A stretch of 23,270 nucleotides of DNA from Methanobrevibacter sp. (GTDB taxonomy: Archaea > Methanobacteriota > Methanobacteria > Methanobacteriales > Methanobacteriaceae), in assembly GCA_009784145.1 (NCBI GenBank), contig WRCI01000005.1:1-23270 (forward strand), read 5' to 3'. The notes beneath the pieces are model-generated. The model was given only the letters and a program-made list of their open reading frames with translations. It had not been told where the DNA came from and did no database searches. Both the position numbers and the translations under genes were made by a program. Below are positions 6,451-15,210 of the stretch, in pieces. Each line of letters opens with the position of its first letter. Within the stretch, counting starts at the first letter, position 1.

Positions 6451-7875
6451 TTTTTCTATCTTTCCTTTTTCTCTTAATAAGACTTTTCTAACTTCAGGAG
6501 TAGCTGTAAATGTTCCTATAATATATGATTTCTCATTTTCAGCTAAAATTTCTTTAACTAATTTTTCAACATCCCCCTCCTCATTAGAAACATATACTTT
6601 AATTTTATCTAGATTAAAGTCTGTGTATTTTAACCTTAAAACAGCATCATTAGCTCGAGTTCCTGAACAATAAAAATTTTTAATATTTTTAATACTAGCT
6701 ATTTGTTCAAAATCAGCATCCCAAATCCAAGAAACATCTTTTCCATCTGCAGGAGTATCATTCATTAAAAACATAATAGATTTAGGGTTTTCATCATAAG
6801 AAAAGCTATTTAAAACTTCACTTAATCCAACAGGATTTTTTGAAAGAACCAAAACAACATCTTTGTTAGGGAAATTAATAGTTTCCATTCTTCCTAATTT
6901 ATAATCAAAATTTTCAATTTGTTTTTGAACAAAAGAAATATCAAGATTCTCTAATGAACAAAGAGAAATAGCTGCCAAACAGTTATAAATATTATAAATA
7001 CCCATGTATTTAAATATAAATTTATTATTATCTTTACTATTATCTTTATTATTAGCTATATCATTATCTTTATTATTAGCTATATCATTATCTTTATCAT
7101 TAAGTTTCAAATTAAATTCATAAGCATTATTATTAATATTAATCGATTTTGCAGAATAATCAAGTTCTGGGCGTTTACTACCACAGTTTTTACAGTAATA
7201 ATTCCCTATATTGCCATAGCTAATAAATTCATAATTTAAACGTTTACCACACTCTTTACAAAAGATAGCTTCAGCTACATTATGATTATCTTTAGAAAAT
7301 TGGTTTTTATTAAATCCATAATAAACTTTCTTATTATCTAATTTAGCGAATTGTACTGTGGAAGGATCATCGGCATTTAAAATAAGTGTGGAATCTACTG
7401 ATTTAAGAGAATCATAAACTATTTTAATAGTGTTATCAACTTCACCATATCTATCAAGTTGATCTCTAAAAAAGTTTGTTAAAATCATATAATTTGGAGA
7501 AAAATAATGAGTGACATATGGAATAGAACCTTCATCTACTTCAAATATTCCCCAGTCATAGCTACTTTTAGTATTTACAACAAAAGAAGTGACAACTCCT
7601 TGAATCATATTAGCTCCTTTAAGATTTGAAACTAAATTATCATATTTTCCACTGAGAATATGATTTATTAGATTATTAGTAGTTGTTTTACCATTTGTAC
7701 CAGTAATAACAACTGTCCTATTACATCTTTTAGCTAAATCACCTAATATATTTGGACAAATCGTTAGTGCCACCTTTCCAGGAAGTGCAGTTCCTTGTCT
7801 ACCCGTGATTTGTAAAACAAAATATACGAACTTTCCTACTAATATTGCTATATTAAGTATAATTTTATTACTCAT
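6442..7875 (-). CDS. murT: MurT-like Mur ligase (amidating partner of GatD)
   Basis: ATP-dependent Mur ligase family protein of 477 residues, related to the MurT subunit of lipid II isoglutaminyl synthase. Seen: a hydrophobic N-terminal segment, the P-loop VVITGTNGKTTT (G59-T65), a four-cysteine zinc ribbon inserted in the middle domain (C206, C209, C228, C231) as in bacterial MurT, and a C-terminal DUF1727-type region with GRMETI and the conserved DVSWIWDADFE, which carries the aspartate proposed to contact the GatD active site. Residues 262-285 are a low-complexity insertion of DNDIANNK repeats between the ribbon and the rest of the ligase domain. murT precedes gatD by 10 bases, so they form an operon. 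In Methanobacteriales the natural substrate would be a pseudomurein precursor (inference). No strong Shine-Dalgarno precedes the ATG. Confidence 0.9.
   Translation of the reverse strand: MSNKIILNIAILVGKFVYFVLQITGRQGTALPGKVALTICPNILGDLAKRCNRTVVITGTNGKTTTNNLINHILSGKYDNLVSNLKGANMIQGVVTSFVVNTKSSYDWGIFEVDEGSIPYVTHYFSPNYMILTNFFRDQLDRYGEVDNTIKIVYDSLKSVDSTLILNADDPSTVQFAKLDNKKVYYGFNKNQFSKDNHNVAEAIFCKECGKRLNYEFISYGNIGNYYCKNCGSKRPELDYSAKSININNNAYEFNLKLNDKDNDIANNKDNDIANNKDNSKDNNKFIFKYMGIYNIYNCLAAISLCSLENLDISFVQKQIENFDYKLGRMETINFPNKDVVLVLSKNPVGLSEVLNSFSYDENPKSIMFLMNDTPADGKDVSWIWDADFEQIASIKNIKNFYCSGTRANDAVLRLKYTDFNLDKIKVYVSNEEGDVEKLVKEILAENEKSYIIGTFTATPEVRKVLLREKGKIEKNN
7045..7092 (-). repeat. 24-bp in-frame duplication inside murT
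   Basis: Two exact tandem 24-bp copies encode DNDIANNK twice, followed by degenerate DNSK and DNNK units. The insertion lies outside the catalytic motifs and is probably a surface loop. Confidence 0.9.
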
Positions 7876-7953
7876 AATTAATCATTGAAAAGTTTTATTT
7901 AGAAATGTATAAATATTTTTTAGATTTTATTTTGATAAGTGTATAAAATATTC

Positions 7954-8040
7954 TTTAAAGTATATTTTAATAATATATGAATTTTTAAAGTATATTTTAA
8001 TAATATATGAATTTTTAAAGTATATTTTTATAAATTATAT
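7954..8040. repeat. 30-bp tandem repeat, about three copies
   Basis: The gap between xerA and murT (7876-8253) has no gene. Within it a 30-bp unit starting tttaaagtatattttaataa is present at 7954, 7984 and 8014, the third copy diverging at its end. It lies about 80 bases upstream of murT, so it may overlap that promoter region. Confidence 0.85.
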
Positions 8041-8171
8041 AATATTTTTTAGATACATGAAATAATAATATATGAATATTTTTTAAAATCTATTTCTATA
8101 AATTATATAACATTTTTTAAATTTTATTTTGATAAATATATAGAATATTTTTTTATATATTATATATATAT

Positions 8172-8250
8172 ATTAAATATATATTTTAATATTAAATGTA
8201 TATTTTATATATTAAATGTATATTTTATATATTAAAAGTGTATTTTCAAA
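8172..8250. repeat. 20-bp tandem repeat, about four copies, 3' of xerA
   Basis: Units of attaaatgtatattttatat occur at 8191 and 8211, with degenerate copies at about 8172 and 8231. The array ends four bases before the xerA stop codon. A/T tracts recur every 10 bases. The preceding run of alternating T and A (about 8150-8171) belongs to the same low-complexity tract. Confidence 0.85.
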
Positions 8251-8253
8251 TAT

Positions 8254-9246
8254 TTACATCCTAGCTTTATCATAAACGAATTTTAATGTTTCCATGTCTA
8301 CACTAGTATAAATTTGAGTTGTAGAAAGACTAGCATGACCTAATAACTGTTGAATAGCTCTAATATCCACACCATTTTTAAGAAGGTGTGTAGCAAAAGA
8401 ATGTCTTAAAATATGAGGAGTTACATTTTTATTAATTTTTGCCTCTTTTGCATAATCTTTTATCATCAATTGAATATATCTAGTAGTTATTGGATTATTA
8501 TCTTTATTTGTAAATAAATAATCACTATCTGTATCCTTAACAATTAAATATTCCTCAATTAATTCTTTTGCATTGTTATCAAAAAGTACTAGTCTATCTT
8601 TCTCTCCCTTACCCCGTATCCTTATAGTACGATCTTTAAAATCGAAATCCTCTATTATTAAGGAAACAAGCTCAGAAACCCTCAATCCTGAAGAATAAAG
8701 TAAGGTTAAAATAAGTTTATTTCTTAATTTTACATTTCCTCTAGATGAATTATCTTCTTCTAACTCATAGTCAAAAGCATTAATTAAATTTTGAACTTCA
8801 TCTTCATTTAAAGATTTTGGAAGAGATTTTGTTCTTTTAGGAGCTTTAACTTCATATAAAAAATATAATCTATTAAATTCAAGAAATTTCTTTGAAACAA
8901 CAGTTACAAGATAAATATAATTTTGTGAAACATTTTTATCACGCTTTAAATGTTGAATATACTTTTTAAAACTTCTTAAAAATCTTAATTCATCATATAA
9001 ATCTTCTTCTTTTTGTAAAAATTCATAAAAATTCTTGATAACTGACCTATATGTTCTAATAGTATTTTGAGAATAATTTCTAATTTCTAATTCTATTAAG
9101 TAATCTTCAATCATATCACGAAAATCATATACTTCTAAAATACTTTTCATTTCTCCATTTTCATCATATATTGGTAGCTCTGAATTTGGAGAGCTAAACC
9201 ATTTTTTAGAAGTTTTAATTTGATTAAGTTGAAAATGTTCCGCCAT
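8254..9246 (-). CDS. xerA: Tyrosine recombinase, XerA type
   Basis: Site-specific recombinase of the XerC/D family. Archaeal XerA resolves chromosome dimers at a dif-like site without a partner. The 330 residues show an N-terminal SAM-like core-binding domain (about 40-135) and a complete catalytic domain: R189 in [10 protein letters not shown]213 in RGKGEKDR, H278 and R281 in [11 protein letters not shown]304 in LLGHASL, and nucleophile Y313. Length and motifs are normal for the family and no integrase-type accessory genes lie nearby, so a housekeeping XerA is likelier than a phage integrase. An N-terminal extension of about 40 residues before the SAM-like domain is longer than in many relatives. 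The gene stands alone, is flanked on both sides by 20-bp tandem arrays, and has only a weak Shine-Dalgarno (AGGCG). I could not find a convincing dif site. Confidence 0.9.
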   Translation of the reverse strand: MAEHFQLNQIKTSKKWFSSPNSELPIYDENGEMKSILEVYDFRDMIEDYLIELEIRNYSQNTIRTYRSVIKNFYEFLQKEEDLYDELRFLRSFKKYIQHLKRDKNVSQNYIYLVTVVSKKFLEFNRLYFLYEVKAPKRTKSLPKSLNEDEVQNLINAFDYELEEDNSSRGNVKLRNKLILTLLYSSGLRVSELVSLIIEDFDFKDRTIRIRGKGEKDRLVLFDNNAKELIEEYLIVKDTDSDYLFTNKDNNPITTRYIQLMIKDYAKEAKINKNVTPHILRHSFATHLLKNGVDIRAIQQLLGHASLSTTQIYTSVDMETLKFVYDKARM

Positions 9247-9330
9247 AATATTCGCCTAATATATCTAATTATATTAAATAATTAAGTATACTATTTGATT
9301 TTTATTTTAAGTAGTTAATAAAATTATCTT

Positions 9331-9490
9331 TTAAAAACATCAAAATTCATGCAAAAACATTGAAATTCATATAAAAACATAGAAATTCATATAAAAACAT
9401 CAAAATTCATATAAAAACATAGAAATTCATATAAAAACATCAAAATTCATATAAAAACATAGAAATTCATATAAAAACATCTAAAATTGA
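9331..9490. repeat. 20-bp tandem array with a 40-bp super-period upstream of xerA
   Basis: The gap 9247-9724 has no gene. It holds eight 20-bp units of the type aaaaacatagaaattcatat. From 9371 to 9470 units with 'ag' and units with 'ca' at positions 9-10 alternate strictly, so the array was probably amplified as a 40-bp dimer. An A5 tract and an AAATT tract sit about 10 bases apart in every unit, a pattern that bends DNA. The array starts about 85 bases upstream of the xerA start codon. The rest of the gap is featureless apart from the dnaG terminator tract. Confidence 0.9.
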
Positions 9491-9629
9491 ATAGATAATA
9501 TATGTCCTTAATAGTTTTTCTAATTAATGGTTTATCTAAATTTTATTCATTTTAATAAATTTTAATTATAAATTTTATATGTAAAATAATTTTAATTCAT
9601 TTATGATATATAAAAATAAGGAGAATATA

Positions 9630-9718
9630 ATAGAATAAGAAGAAAAAATAAAATAAAAAAATAAATAAAAATAAAAGAAAATAAAGAAAAATAAAATAAA
9701 ATAAAACTTAAATGAATT
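9630..9718 (-). terminator. T-rich terminator tract after dnaG
   Basis: Immediately downstream of the dnaG stop the minus strand reads as repeated runs of 3-7 T separated by single A residues, with almost no other bases. Oligo-T runs are the usual intrinsic termination signal of archaeal RNA polymerase. No stem-loop is needed or obvious. Confidence 0.5.
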
Positions 9719-9724
9719 AAAAAC

Positions 9725-10873
9725 TTAATTAGCAGTTATAATCCTAAGATTATCTGGTCTTTTTACTATGTTACTAGCTTTAAAAGCTACTAAATTTTTA
9801 ATGCCTTTTGAAGCTGAAACATCAACAAGTCTTTGGCTTATAACACCATCAAAGATAACTGCAAAAGCTTCGCCGTTTACTTTTTGAATTTCTCCATAAA
9901 GATCTTCAACTGGAACTTCTTTTAAAATATTTAATGCATCATCTAATAATTCAGCATTACCAGTACCTTCTAACTCTTTTAAGACATTTTTCATTAAATG
10001 TACTTTATCTTCAATCTTAGGTTGATGTGGTTTAGCTTTTACATTATTGAAAAACTGTTCAACAGGAGCTTTATCTCTAAGAGCAATCATAACTTCTTCT
10101 TTTTCAAGTTCCTCAACTTCCTTACCTTTTGGAGCTCTGGTTACATAATCAACCTCTCCAACTTGAATAAGTTCTTTTAGTATAAGTTCTCCACCACGAT
10201 CTCCATCAAAAAATGCAGTTACGGTTCTGCTTTTTGTGAGTTCTGCTACACTGCTAGGAACACTTACTCCTTCAACAGCTACAGTATTTTTAATTCCATA
10301 TTTTAATAAGTTTAAAACATCAGACCTTCCTTCAACCACAATAATGGCATCAGAAGTATGTATGCTAGGTCCAGCAGGGAGTTTTTCATCCCCAAATTCA
10401 GAAATTTCATGGACACGCATAGCTTCTTTAACTTCTTCAATCATTTTCATGCTTTCTGGAGTTACTATATCCATCATACCTTTATATATTTCTTTTGCAC
10501 GATTAACAACTTGTTCTCGTTTAACAGCCCTGACATCTTCGACTTTAAGAGTTTTAATATTCGCTTCGCAAGGACCAACTCTATTTATTGTTTCGAGGGA
10601 CGCAGCAAGAATGGCGGTTTCAATTCTATCTAAGCTTGAAGGAATTACAATTTCTCCTTTAGCTTTTCCACTATTAGAATGAATGACTACCTTTATTCTT
10701 CCAATTCTTCCAGTTTTTTGAAGTTCTCTTAAATCTAAATCATTGCTTAAAAGACCTTCAGTTTGACCAAAAACTGCTCCCACAACATCTGGTTTTTCCA
10801 CGACTCCGTTTGCATTAATTTGTGCATGAATGAGATATTTTGTTGTAGTTAATTCTTCTATTCCTTTTCCCAT
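9725..10873 (-). CDS. dnaG: Archaeal DnaG-type TOPRIM protein
   Basis: Archaeal homologue of bacterial primase DnaG. In archaea it is mainly known as an RNA-binding subunit of the exosome, with weak primase activity reported in some species; replication priming is done by PriS/PriL. Seen in 382 residues: the archaeal N-terminal region with TTKYLIHAQINANGVVEKPDV, a TOPRIM fold with the glutamate in IVVEGRSD (E181) and the DGD pair in FFDGDRGG (D223, D225), and a C-terminal region for exosome contact. All TOPRIM metal ligands are present. It is somewhat shorter than many family members, mostly in the region before the C terminus. The start is well supported by a GGAGG Shine-Dalgarno 7 bases upstream. 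The gene is monocistronic, preceded by a long non-coding stretch. Confidence 0.93.
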   Translation of the reverse strand: MGKGIEELTTTKYLIHAQINANGVVEKPDVVGAVFGQTEGLLSNDLDLRELQKTGRIGRIKVVIHSNSGKAKGEIVIPSSLDRIETAILAASLETINRVGPCEANIKTLKVEDVRAVKREQVVNRAKEIYKGMMDIVTPESMKMIEEVKEAMRVHEISEFGDEKLPAGPSIHTSDAIIVVEGRSDVLNLLKYGIKNTVAVEGVSVPSSVAELTKSRTVTAFFDGDRGGELILKELIQVGEVDYVTRAPKGKEVEELEKEEVMIALRDKAPVEQFFNNVKAKPHQPKIEDKVHLMKNVLKELEGTGNAELLDDALNILKEVPVEDLYGEIQKVNGEAFAVIFDGVISQRLVDVSASKGIKNLVAFKASNIVKRPDNLRIITAN

Positions 10874-10923
10874 GTTAAGCCTCCATTAAAGATACTTAAT
10901 CTACTTTCAGGAATAATTTAATT

Positions 10924-10983
10924 ATCTGTGATATGAATATTATTATAGAGTTTCTAAAATAAACACCCCAAACAATCACAGAT
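10924..10983. repeat. 9-bp inverted repeat upstream of dnaG
   Basis: ATCTGTGAT at 10924-10932 is matched by its reverse complement ATCACAGAT at 10975-10983, 42 bases apart. It stands out because it is less A/T-only than its surroundings. It lies 51-110 bases upstream of the dnaG start and might be a pair of regulator half-sites or a loop in a long leader. A chance match is possible. Confidence 0.4.
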
Positions 10984-11037
10984 GGCAAATGAATTGCATA
11001 AATTATACTTGTAAATGATAAAACTGTAAAAATAGCT

Positions 11038-11157
11038 AAATATCATATACTTTTAACAAGTTAAATACCATATCCTATAATAAATGAAATATCATATCTT
11101 ATTAGGAATGAAATACCATATCTTGTAATAAGTGTATATCATATATCAACTATTATG
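11038..11157. repeat. 24-bp tandem repeat, five degenerate copies
   Basis: Copies begin at 11038, 11063, 11087, 11111 and 11135. The unit is of the form aaataccatatcttgtaata followed by agtg. The CATATC core is kept in most copies while the second half drifts. This is part of the gene-free region 10874-12256. Confidence 0.8.
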
Positions 11158-11288
11158 TAGATTATGAACACTACCACAATGCGAAAAAAAGAGCTTAAAT
11201 GAATATAAACATAAATTCAAATTATTTATTCCTTATTAGCTACTATGAACTTATTTTACCATATCTTTCATAATAACTAAATCCTATT

Positions 11289-11385
11289 ATTTAATAGATT
11301 TATTATATGTAAGCAATAATACCTATTTAAAATATTTAATAGATTTATTATATGTAAGCAATAATACCTATTTAAAATATTTAAT
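11289..11385. repeat. 45-bp tandem duplication
   Basis: Two identical 45-bp copies (11289-11333 and 11334-11378), each starting atttaatagatttattatat, are followed by the first 7 bases of a third. Exact identity implies a recent event. No open frame runs through it. Confidence 0.9.
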
Positions 11386-11832
11386 ATAACTAATAACTAT
11401 TTATTTATTTTATACTTAGCAATTATCTTTTATATATTATAGTAAAACCCTTACACCCAATTTTAATAAATCCCTTTTTATAACGAATAACTAATAATAA
11501 CTCATATTTAATTTTCTTATATTATCAATTGATTATTCTAACATCAATGTGAATTATAACATTTATTCAATATTATTAAAAATTATAAATATTAATCATT
11601 TTAATTAAATTTTATTAATTCTTTTCTTAAATTAACATGATTTAGTCATAAATAACTTCTTTAATTGATTTTATTTCATTTTTTGATAATTATTTTAATA
11701 AATTATAAAGCTCTATTTTGAGCATGTAATGATTATGATAGTATCTGAATTGTATTATATATTTACTAGTATATAAAATTTTATTATTTGAACTTGGCAA
11801 AAAGTAAAATATATATCAAAATTTTATATCAT

Positions 11833-12064
11833 AAAAATATCAAAATTTTATATTATAAAATCTTATAGACTATATCATAAATCATATCTATAACCCTATA
11901 AAAATATCAAAATTTTATATTATAAAATCTCTCATAGACTATATCATAAATCATATCTATAACCCTATAAAAATATCAAAATTTTATATTATAAAATCTC
12001 ATAGACTATATCATAAAATTTATTTAAAAAAATCTTATAGACTATATCATAAATCATATCTATA
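11833..12064. repeat. 67-69-bp tandem repeat carrying a short palindrome
   Basis: Copies start at 11833, 11900 and 11969; a partial fourth covers about 12031-12064. Each full copy contains the inverted repeat ATTTTATA-T-TATAAAAT (8-bp arms, one central base) and the sequence tagactatatcataaatcat. The spacing changes by 2 bp between copies. No gene is visible here; the sequence between the repeat families in 10874-12256 is plain A+T-rich DNA without an RNA-like or coding signal that I can see. Confidence 0.85.
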
Positions 12065-12256
12065 TAATCCTTATAAATATAATTCAAATTTCTATAAAAT
12101 AAATAATTTATATAAATATAAAATATATAAAATAAATATATAATCCATTAAGATATTATATCCATTAAAATAAAAGTATAATACAACAATGTAAATAATA
12201 GCTAATAAACTTAATAAAAAAAGCAATGCAAAAATAAAAAATACTGGGTGTTAAAT

Positions 12257-13078
12257 ATGGAAAAAAGAAAATTGTCTCCAAAATACTTATTAAAACAAAT
12301 ATCCTATAAAAAACATTTAAAAGATAAAGAAACATTGCTTTTAGGAGAATTAAAAGTTTGCAAGGAAGATTTTGAAATTGAAAACATGGATTTTCCACAT
12401 TTATCAAATTCAAATAAAACAAAAGCTAAAACTAAAACACTAGTTACTAAAGAAATTGGCTATGGAAACCTTAAAAAATTATTAGATAATACTTCTTCTT
12501 CTCAAATTTCAGATGCTTTAAGTAATATAAGTAAAAGAAATGGAGTAATTGATGGTTTAAAATCTATTAATAATAAAAAAGCCTATGGAAGAATAGTTAC
12601 TGTGAAAACTTCTTCTGATGATTGGGGAACTTGTTTATATGGAATAGATGAAGCTAAAAAAGGAAATATTTTATTTATAGAAACAAGTGGAGAAAGTTCT
12701 GCAATATGGGGAGAATTAACATCAAGTTGTTCTAAAGAAAAAGAATTAGCTGGAACTTTTATATTAGGAGCTGTTAGAGATATTGATTTTCTTAAAAACT
12801 TTGATTATCCTATTTTTGCAAAAGAAAGTGTTCCAAATGCAGGATCTGCATTAGGACTTGGTGAAATTAATATGGCTATTGAAATTGAAAAAAATGAAAA
12901 AATCACTATAAATCCTGGAGATTTTGTCTATGGAGATGAAAATGGTGTAGTTCATATCCCCCAAGAGCTATTTTGTGAAGTTATGTTAGAAACTTTAAAA
13001 ATCAAAGTTAATGAAAGCCATATTCTTTCTGAAATTAAAAAAGGAAAACCTTTATCTGAAATTGTTGGATTAAAATAA
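12257..13078 (+). CDS. RraA-like family protein (demethylmenaquinone methyltransferase-like fold)
   Basis: 273 residues. From about residue 65 on it matches the RraA/HMG-CHA aldolase fold: SSSQISDALSNISKRNGVIDG, AYGRIVTVKTSSDDW, a WGELTSSCSKEKELAG segment and the GAVRDIDFL signature, where RD and the following acidic residue bind metal and substrate. In bacteria RraA inhibits RNase E; other members are retro-aldolases, and in some archaea the domain is fused to hexulose-6-phosphate synthase. Here no HPS domain is present; residues 1-60 are lysine-rich and unfamiliar. The actual reaction cannot be deduced. The ATG at 12257 is chosen because a TGGGTG Shine-Dalgarno stands 6 bases before it; a GTG at 12248 overlaps that site and is less likely. 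Stand-alone gene. Confidence 0.75.
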   Translation: MEKRKLSPKYLLKQISYKKHLKDKETLLLGELKVCKEDFEIENMDFPHLSNSNKTKAKTKTLVTKEIGYGNLKKLLDNTSSSQISDALSNISKRNGVIDGLKSINNKKAYGRIVTVKTSSDDWGTCLYGIDEAKKGNILFIETSGESSAIWGELTSSCSKEKELAGTFILGAVRDIDFLKNFDYPIFAKESVPNAGSALGLGEINMAIEIEKNEKITINPGDFVYGDENGVVHIPQELFCEVMLETLKIKVNESHILSEIKKGKPLSEIVGLK

Positions 13079-13098
13079 GATTAAAGAAATTCTACAAG

Positions 13099-13187
13099 AA
13101 TATAATTAAAGAATTCTAGCTAAACAAAACTAAAAACACTCCACAACAATATAATTAAAGAATTCTAGCTAAATAAAACTAAAAACA
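13099..13187. repeat. 49-bp tandem duplication between rraA-like and flippase-like genes
   Basis: The sequence starting aatataattaaagaattcta is present at 13099-13138 and again at 13148-13187 with one difference. The gap 13079-13267 is otherwise A-rich and lacks T runs on the plus strand. Confidence 0.85.
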
Positions 13188-13267
13188 TACAACACCAAAA
13201 AAAGCTAAAAAATCCAAGCCCTAAATAAAACTAAAAAAATTCACAACCTTAAAAAAATTACGATAAG

Positions 13268-14386
13268 ATGACTTTTAAAGAGTATAAAGAAAGTTCTTCA
13301 ACTTATACTAAAACTCATGAAAATGAAGAACATAAGGATATTTACTCAATTCTCAAAGAAAATAAAAAAAACATAATTATCTCATTTATTATTGTTTTTG
13401 GGCTAATTTTTGCTATATTAATGTTAGCTGGAATTAATGAAGTTATAGCTACATTAAAAAAGACAAATCTTTGGATACTGGGACTAACAATCATTATACA
13501 AATATTTGTTTATATTATTTGGGCTTTTAGATGGAAACTTATCCTTGATAAAATGGATCAAGCCCCTAATTTTTTAAATGTTTTAGGAATTCTTATGACT
13601 AGTGTGTTTGGAAATAATATCACTCCAGGATCAATTGGAGGAGAACCTCTTCGAGCATACTTATTAAAAGAAAACCATGACACTCCTTATGAAGTAGGAT
13701 TTGCATCAACAATGGCAGATAGAGTATTTGAACTTCTTCCATTTCTACTAGTATCAATTATAGCTGTTATAGCTCTTATATCATGGCAATTAGACTTAGT
13801 ACCAAAATTAATTCTTATAACACTTATATTAGGCACTGTATTTATATTTTCAATTGTAATTTATGCAGGAATTAATAGAGAGCTTTCTGAAAAAATAGTT
13901 TTCAAAATTTTAGATTCAATACTCCCTGTTGTGAAAAAAATAACTCATAAAATATATAATACTGATAATCTAAAAGAACAAGCCAAATATTATATTTATA
14001 ACTTTAATTCAAGTTTTACTATGATTGTAGAAAATAAGTTGTTCTTTTTAGGGGCTTTTCTTGCATTAGTTACTTGGGGATTAGATCTTTTGAATTCTTA
14101 TCTTGCATTTGTAGCTATTGGTGTTACCCCTCCAATAGAACCATTTATTACTGTTTTTACAATAGCTATCTTACTTTCATTTTTACCATTACTTCCAGGT
14201 TCATTGGGAATTACAGAAATCATTATGATAACATTATTTATTCCTGTAGGAATAAGTGCAAATTATGTCCTAGCTGCAAGTGTAGTAGAGAGAATAGCTT
14301 CCTACATATTACCTACAATACTTGGTTTAATTGCAGCTATATATTATGGTAGAAAAATTGTTAAAAGTGATAATTACTCCAGCTAA
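13268..14386 (+). CDS. Flippase-like integral membrane protein (UPF0104 / LPG synthase TM family)
   Basis: 372 residues with about eight hydrophobic segments, at roughly 34-57, 67-90, 154-173, 177-202, 259-287, 295-330 and a C-terminal pair. The motif LPLLPGSLGITE and the early loop TPGSIGGEPLRAYLL with an arginine near a conserved glutamate are typical of the lysylphosphatidylglycerol-synthase transmembrane domain, also called flippase-like family TIGR00374. Members move lipids or lipid-linked sugars across the membrane in some organisms; the substrate here is unknown. The first 30 residues are hydrophilic and cytoplasmic. No aminoacyl-transferase domain is attached. The start has no good Shine-Dalgarno. 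An envelope role together with the glycosyltransferase genes of the region is possible but the genes are not adjacent. Confidence 0.85.
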   Translation: MTFKEYKESSSTYTKTHENEEHKDIYSILKENKKNIIISFIIVFGLIFAILMLAGINEVIATLKKTNLWILGLTIIIQIFVYIIWAFRWKLILDKMDQAPNFLNVLGILMTSVFGNNITPGSIGGEPLRAYLLKENHDTPYEVGFASTMADRVFELLPFLLVSIIAVIALISWQLDLVPKLILITLILGTVFIFSIVIYAGINRELSEKIVFKILDSILPVVKKITHKIYNTDNLKEQAKYYIYNFNSSFTMIVENKLFFLGAFLALVTWGLDLLNSYLAFVAIGVTPPIEPFITVFTIAILLSFLPLLPGSLGITEIIMITLFIPVGISANYVLAASVVERIASYILPTILGLIAAIYYGRKIVKSDNYSS

Positions 14387-14511
14387 TTTTTTATTAATAA
14401 TTTTTTATAAATAAATTTTATTAATAACTTTTATAATAAATTTTTATTTAATAACTTTTTATGATTAATTTTATAATACCTTATAATACTCCCATAACTT
14501 TTTCTTCTTCA

Positions 14512-14988
14512 TTAAAAATAGTCTATGAAAACATTTTCTCCCTTAAGTTTACCTTTTTCTTTTTTAATTATTTTCCCTTTTTTGTCATAAAGTTTGATAG
14601 AATAACTTTTACCAGCAAGATTGTCTTTAACTTTAAAGTCTTTCATGATACGATTCTTAATAGGATTATAATCTTTATTTTTCCAACCTTTAGCAGGTTT
14701 TTTAATAGTTATAGTTTTATATCCATTAATAGTGAAAACAATTTTGTTGACTTTGTTGAGTTCTGCTTTTCTTTTAGAAAAATACTTAGATGACCCTGGA
14801 TTTCCAGATTTATTACCAATATCTGTCCAAACATTTAAATAAACTCCATTTTCAACATTATGCCCTATAAGAGAATAAGCTCCAACATCACAACTTAATT
14901 TTGCATCTGTTGGTGTTATTATAGCTGTTATTATAGCTGTTATTACTACTAAGAACAATAATAACACTAATACTTCTTTAATATTCAT
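14512..14988 (-). CDS. Small secreted protein of unknown function
   Basis: 158 residues. Residues 1-29 form a signal peptide or membrane anchor (MNIKEVLVLLLFLVV, then a threonine/isoleucine stretch ending PTDA). The mature part is basic, with FTINGYKTITIKKPAKGW and SIKLYDKKGKIIKKEKGK suggesting beta strands of an Ig-like fold, but I do not recognise a family. One cysteine (in KLSCDV) sits just after the predicted cleavage point. A run of six G lies about 10 bases before the ATG and may serve as ribosome-binding site. Upstream it abuts a decayed copy of the secreted-protein gene at 17033-17785, whose signal peptide is similar (both start MNIK). Confidence 0.65.
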   Translation of the reverse strand: MNIKEVLVLLLFLVVITAIITAIITPTDAKLSCDVGAYSLIGHNVENGVYLNVWTDIGNKSGNPGSSKYFSKRKAELNKVNKIVFTINGYKTITIKKPAKGWKNKDYNPIKNRIMKDFKVKDNLAGKSYSIKLYDKKGKIIKKEKGKLKGENVFIDYF

Positions 14989-15014
14989 TATCTTTTTCCC
15001 CCCTATTCCAATTC

Positions 15015-15210
15015 ATTATATCATATAGTTATATATTTTTCAATATTTTAATTTTGTATTTTCTATTTGTTGTTTTTATATTAAATTTCATATAAGTGAT
15101 TATATGAAATTCTTGTCCTTTAGTATAACTATAATTTTTTCATATATGATTAATATCCTTTTTCTTTTACAATTATATTAGATTTTTTTCTCAGACCTTT
15201 TTAAATCATG
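15015..15210 (-). pseudogene. Decayed fragment of the secreted-protein gene found at 17033-17785
   Basis: On the minus strand this stretch aligns with the DNA encoding about residues 150-215 of the protein at 17033-17785. Matching translated pieces are SNIIVKEKGY, YTKGQ, ITYMKFNIKTTNRKYKIK. Differences include frame changes, a TAA within the first part when read in the original frame, and an insertion of about 23 bases between KGY and YTKGQ. Homology begins within the ATGATT that overlaps the ATPase stop codon at 15206-15208 and fades near 15015. So the 5' part of this copy is gone and the ATPase gene sits in its place. Confidence 0.85.

Noticed and set aside
9331..9490. Array considered as a CRISPR
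   Set aside because: Units are contiguous with no unique spacers, and no cas genes lie nearby. The same holds for the other arrays.
9500..9600. A dif-type recombination site for XerA
   Set aside because: Several A/T-rich imperfect palindromes exist, but none has a convincing 11-6-11 layout or the G+C centre known from Thermococcales dif.
10236..10682. Plus-strand open frames inside dnaG
   Set aside because: They are antisense shadows of a strongly conserved gene and have no ribosome-binding site or recognisable domain.
12165..12422. Minus-strand open frame over the start of the rraA-like gene
   Set aside because: Antisense to a supported gene, low complexity and hydrophobic from A/T richness alone.
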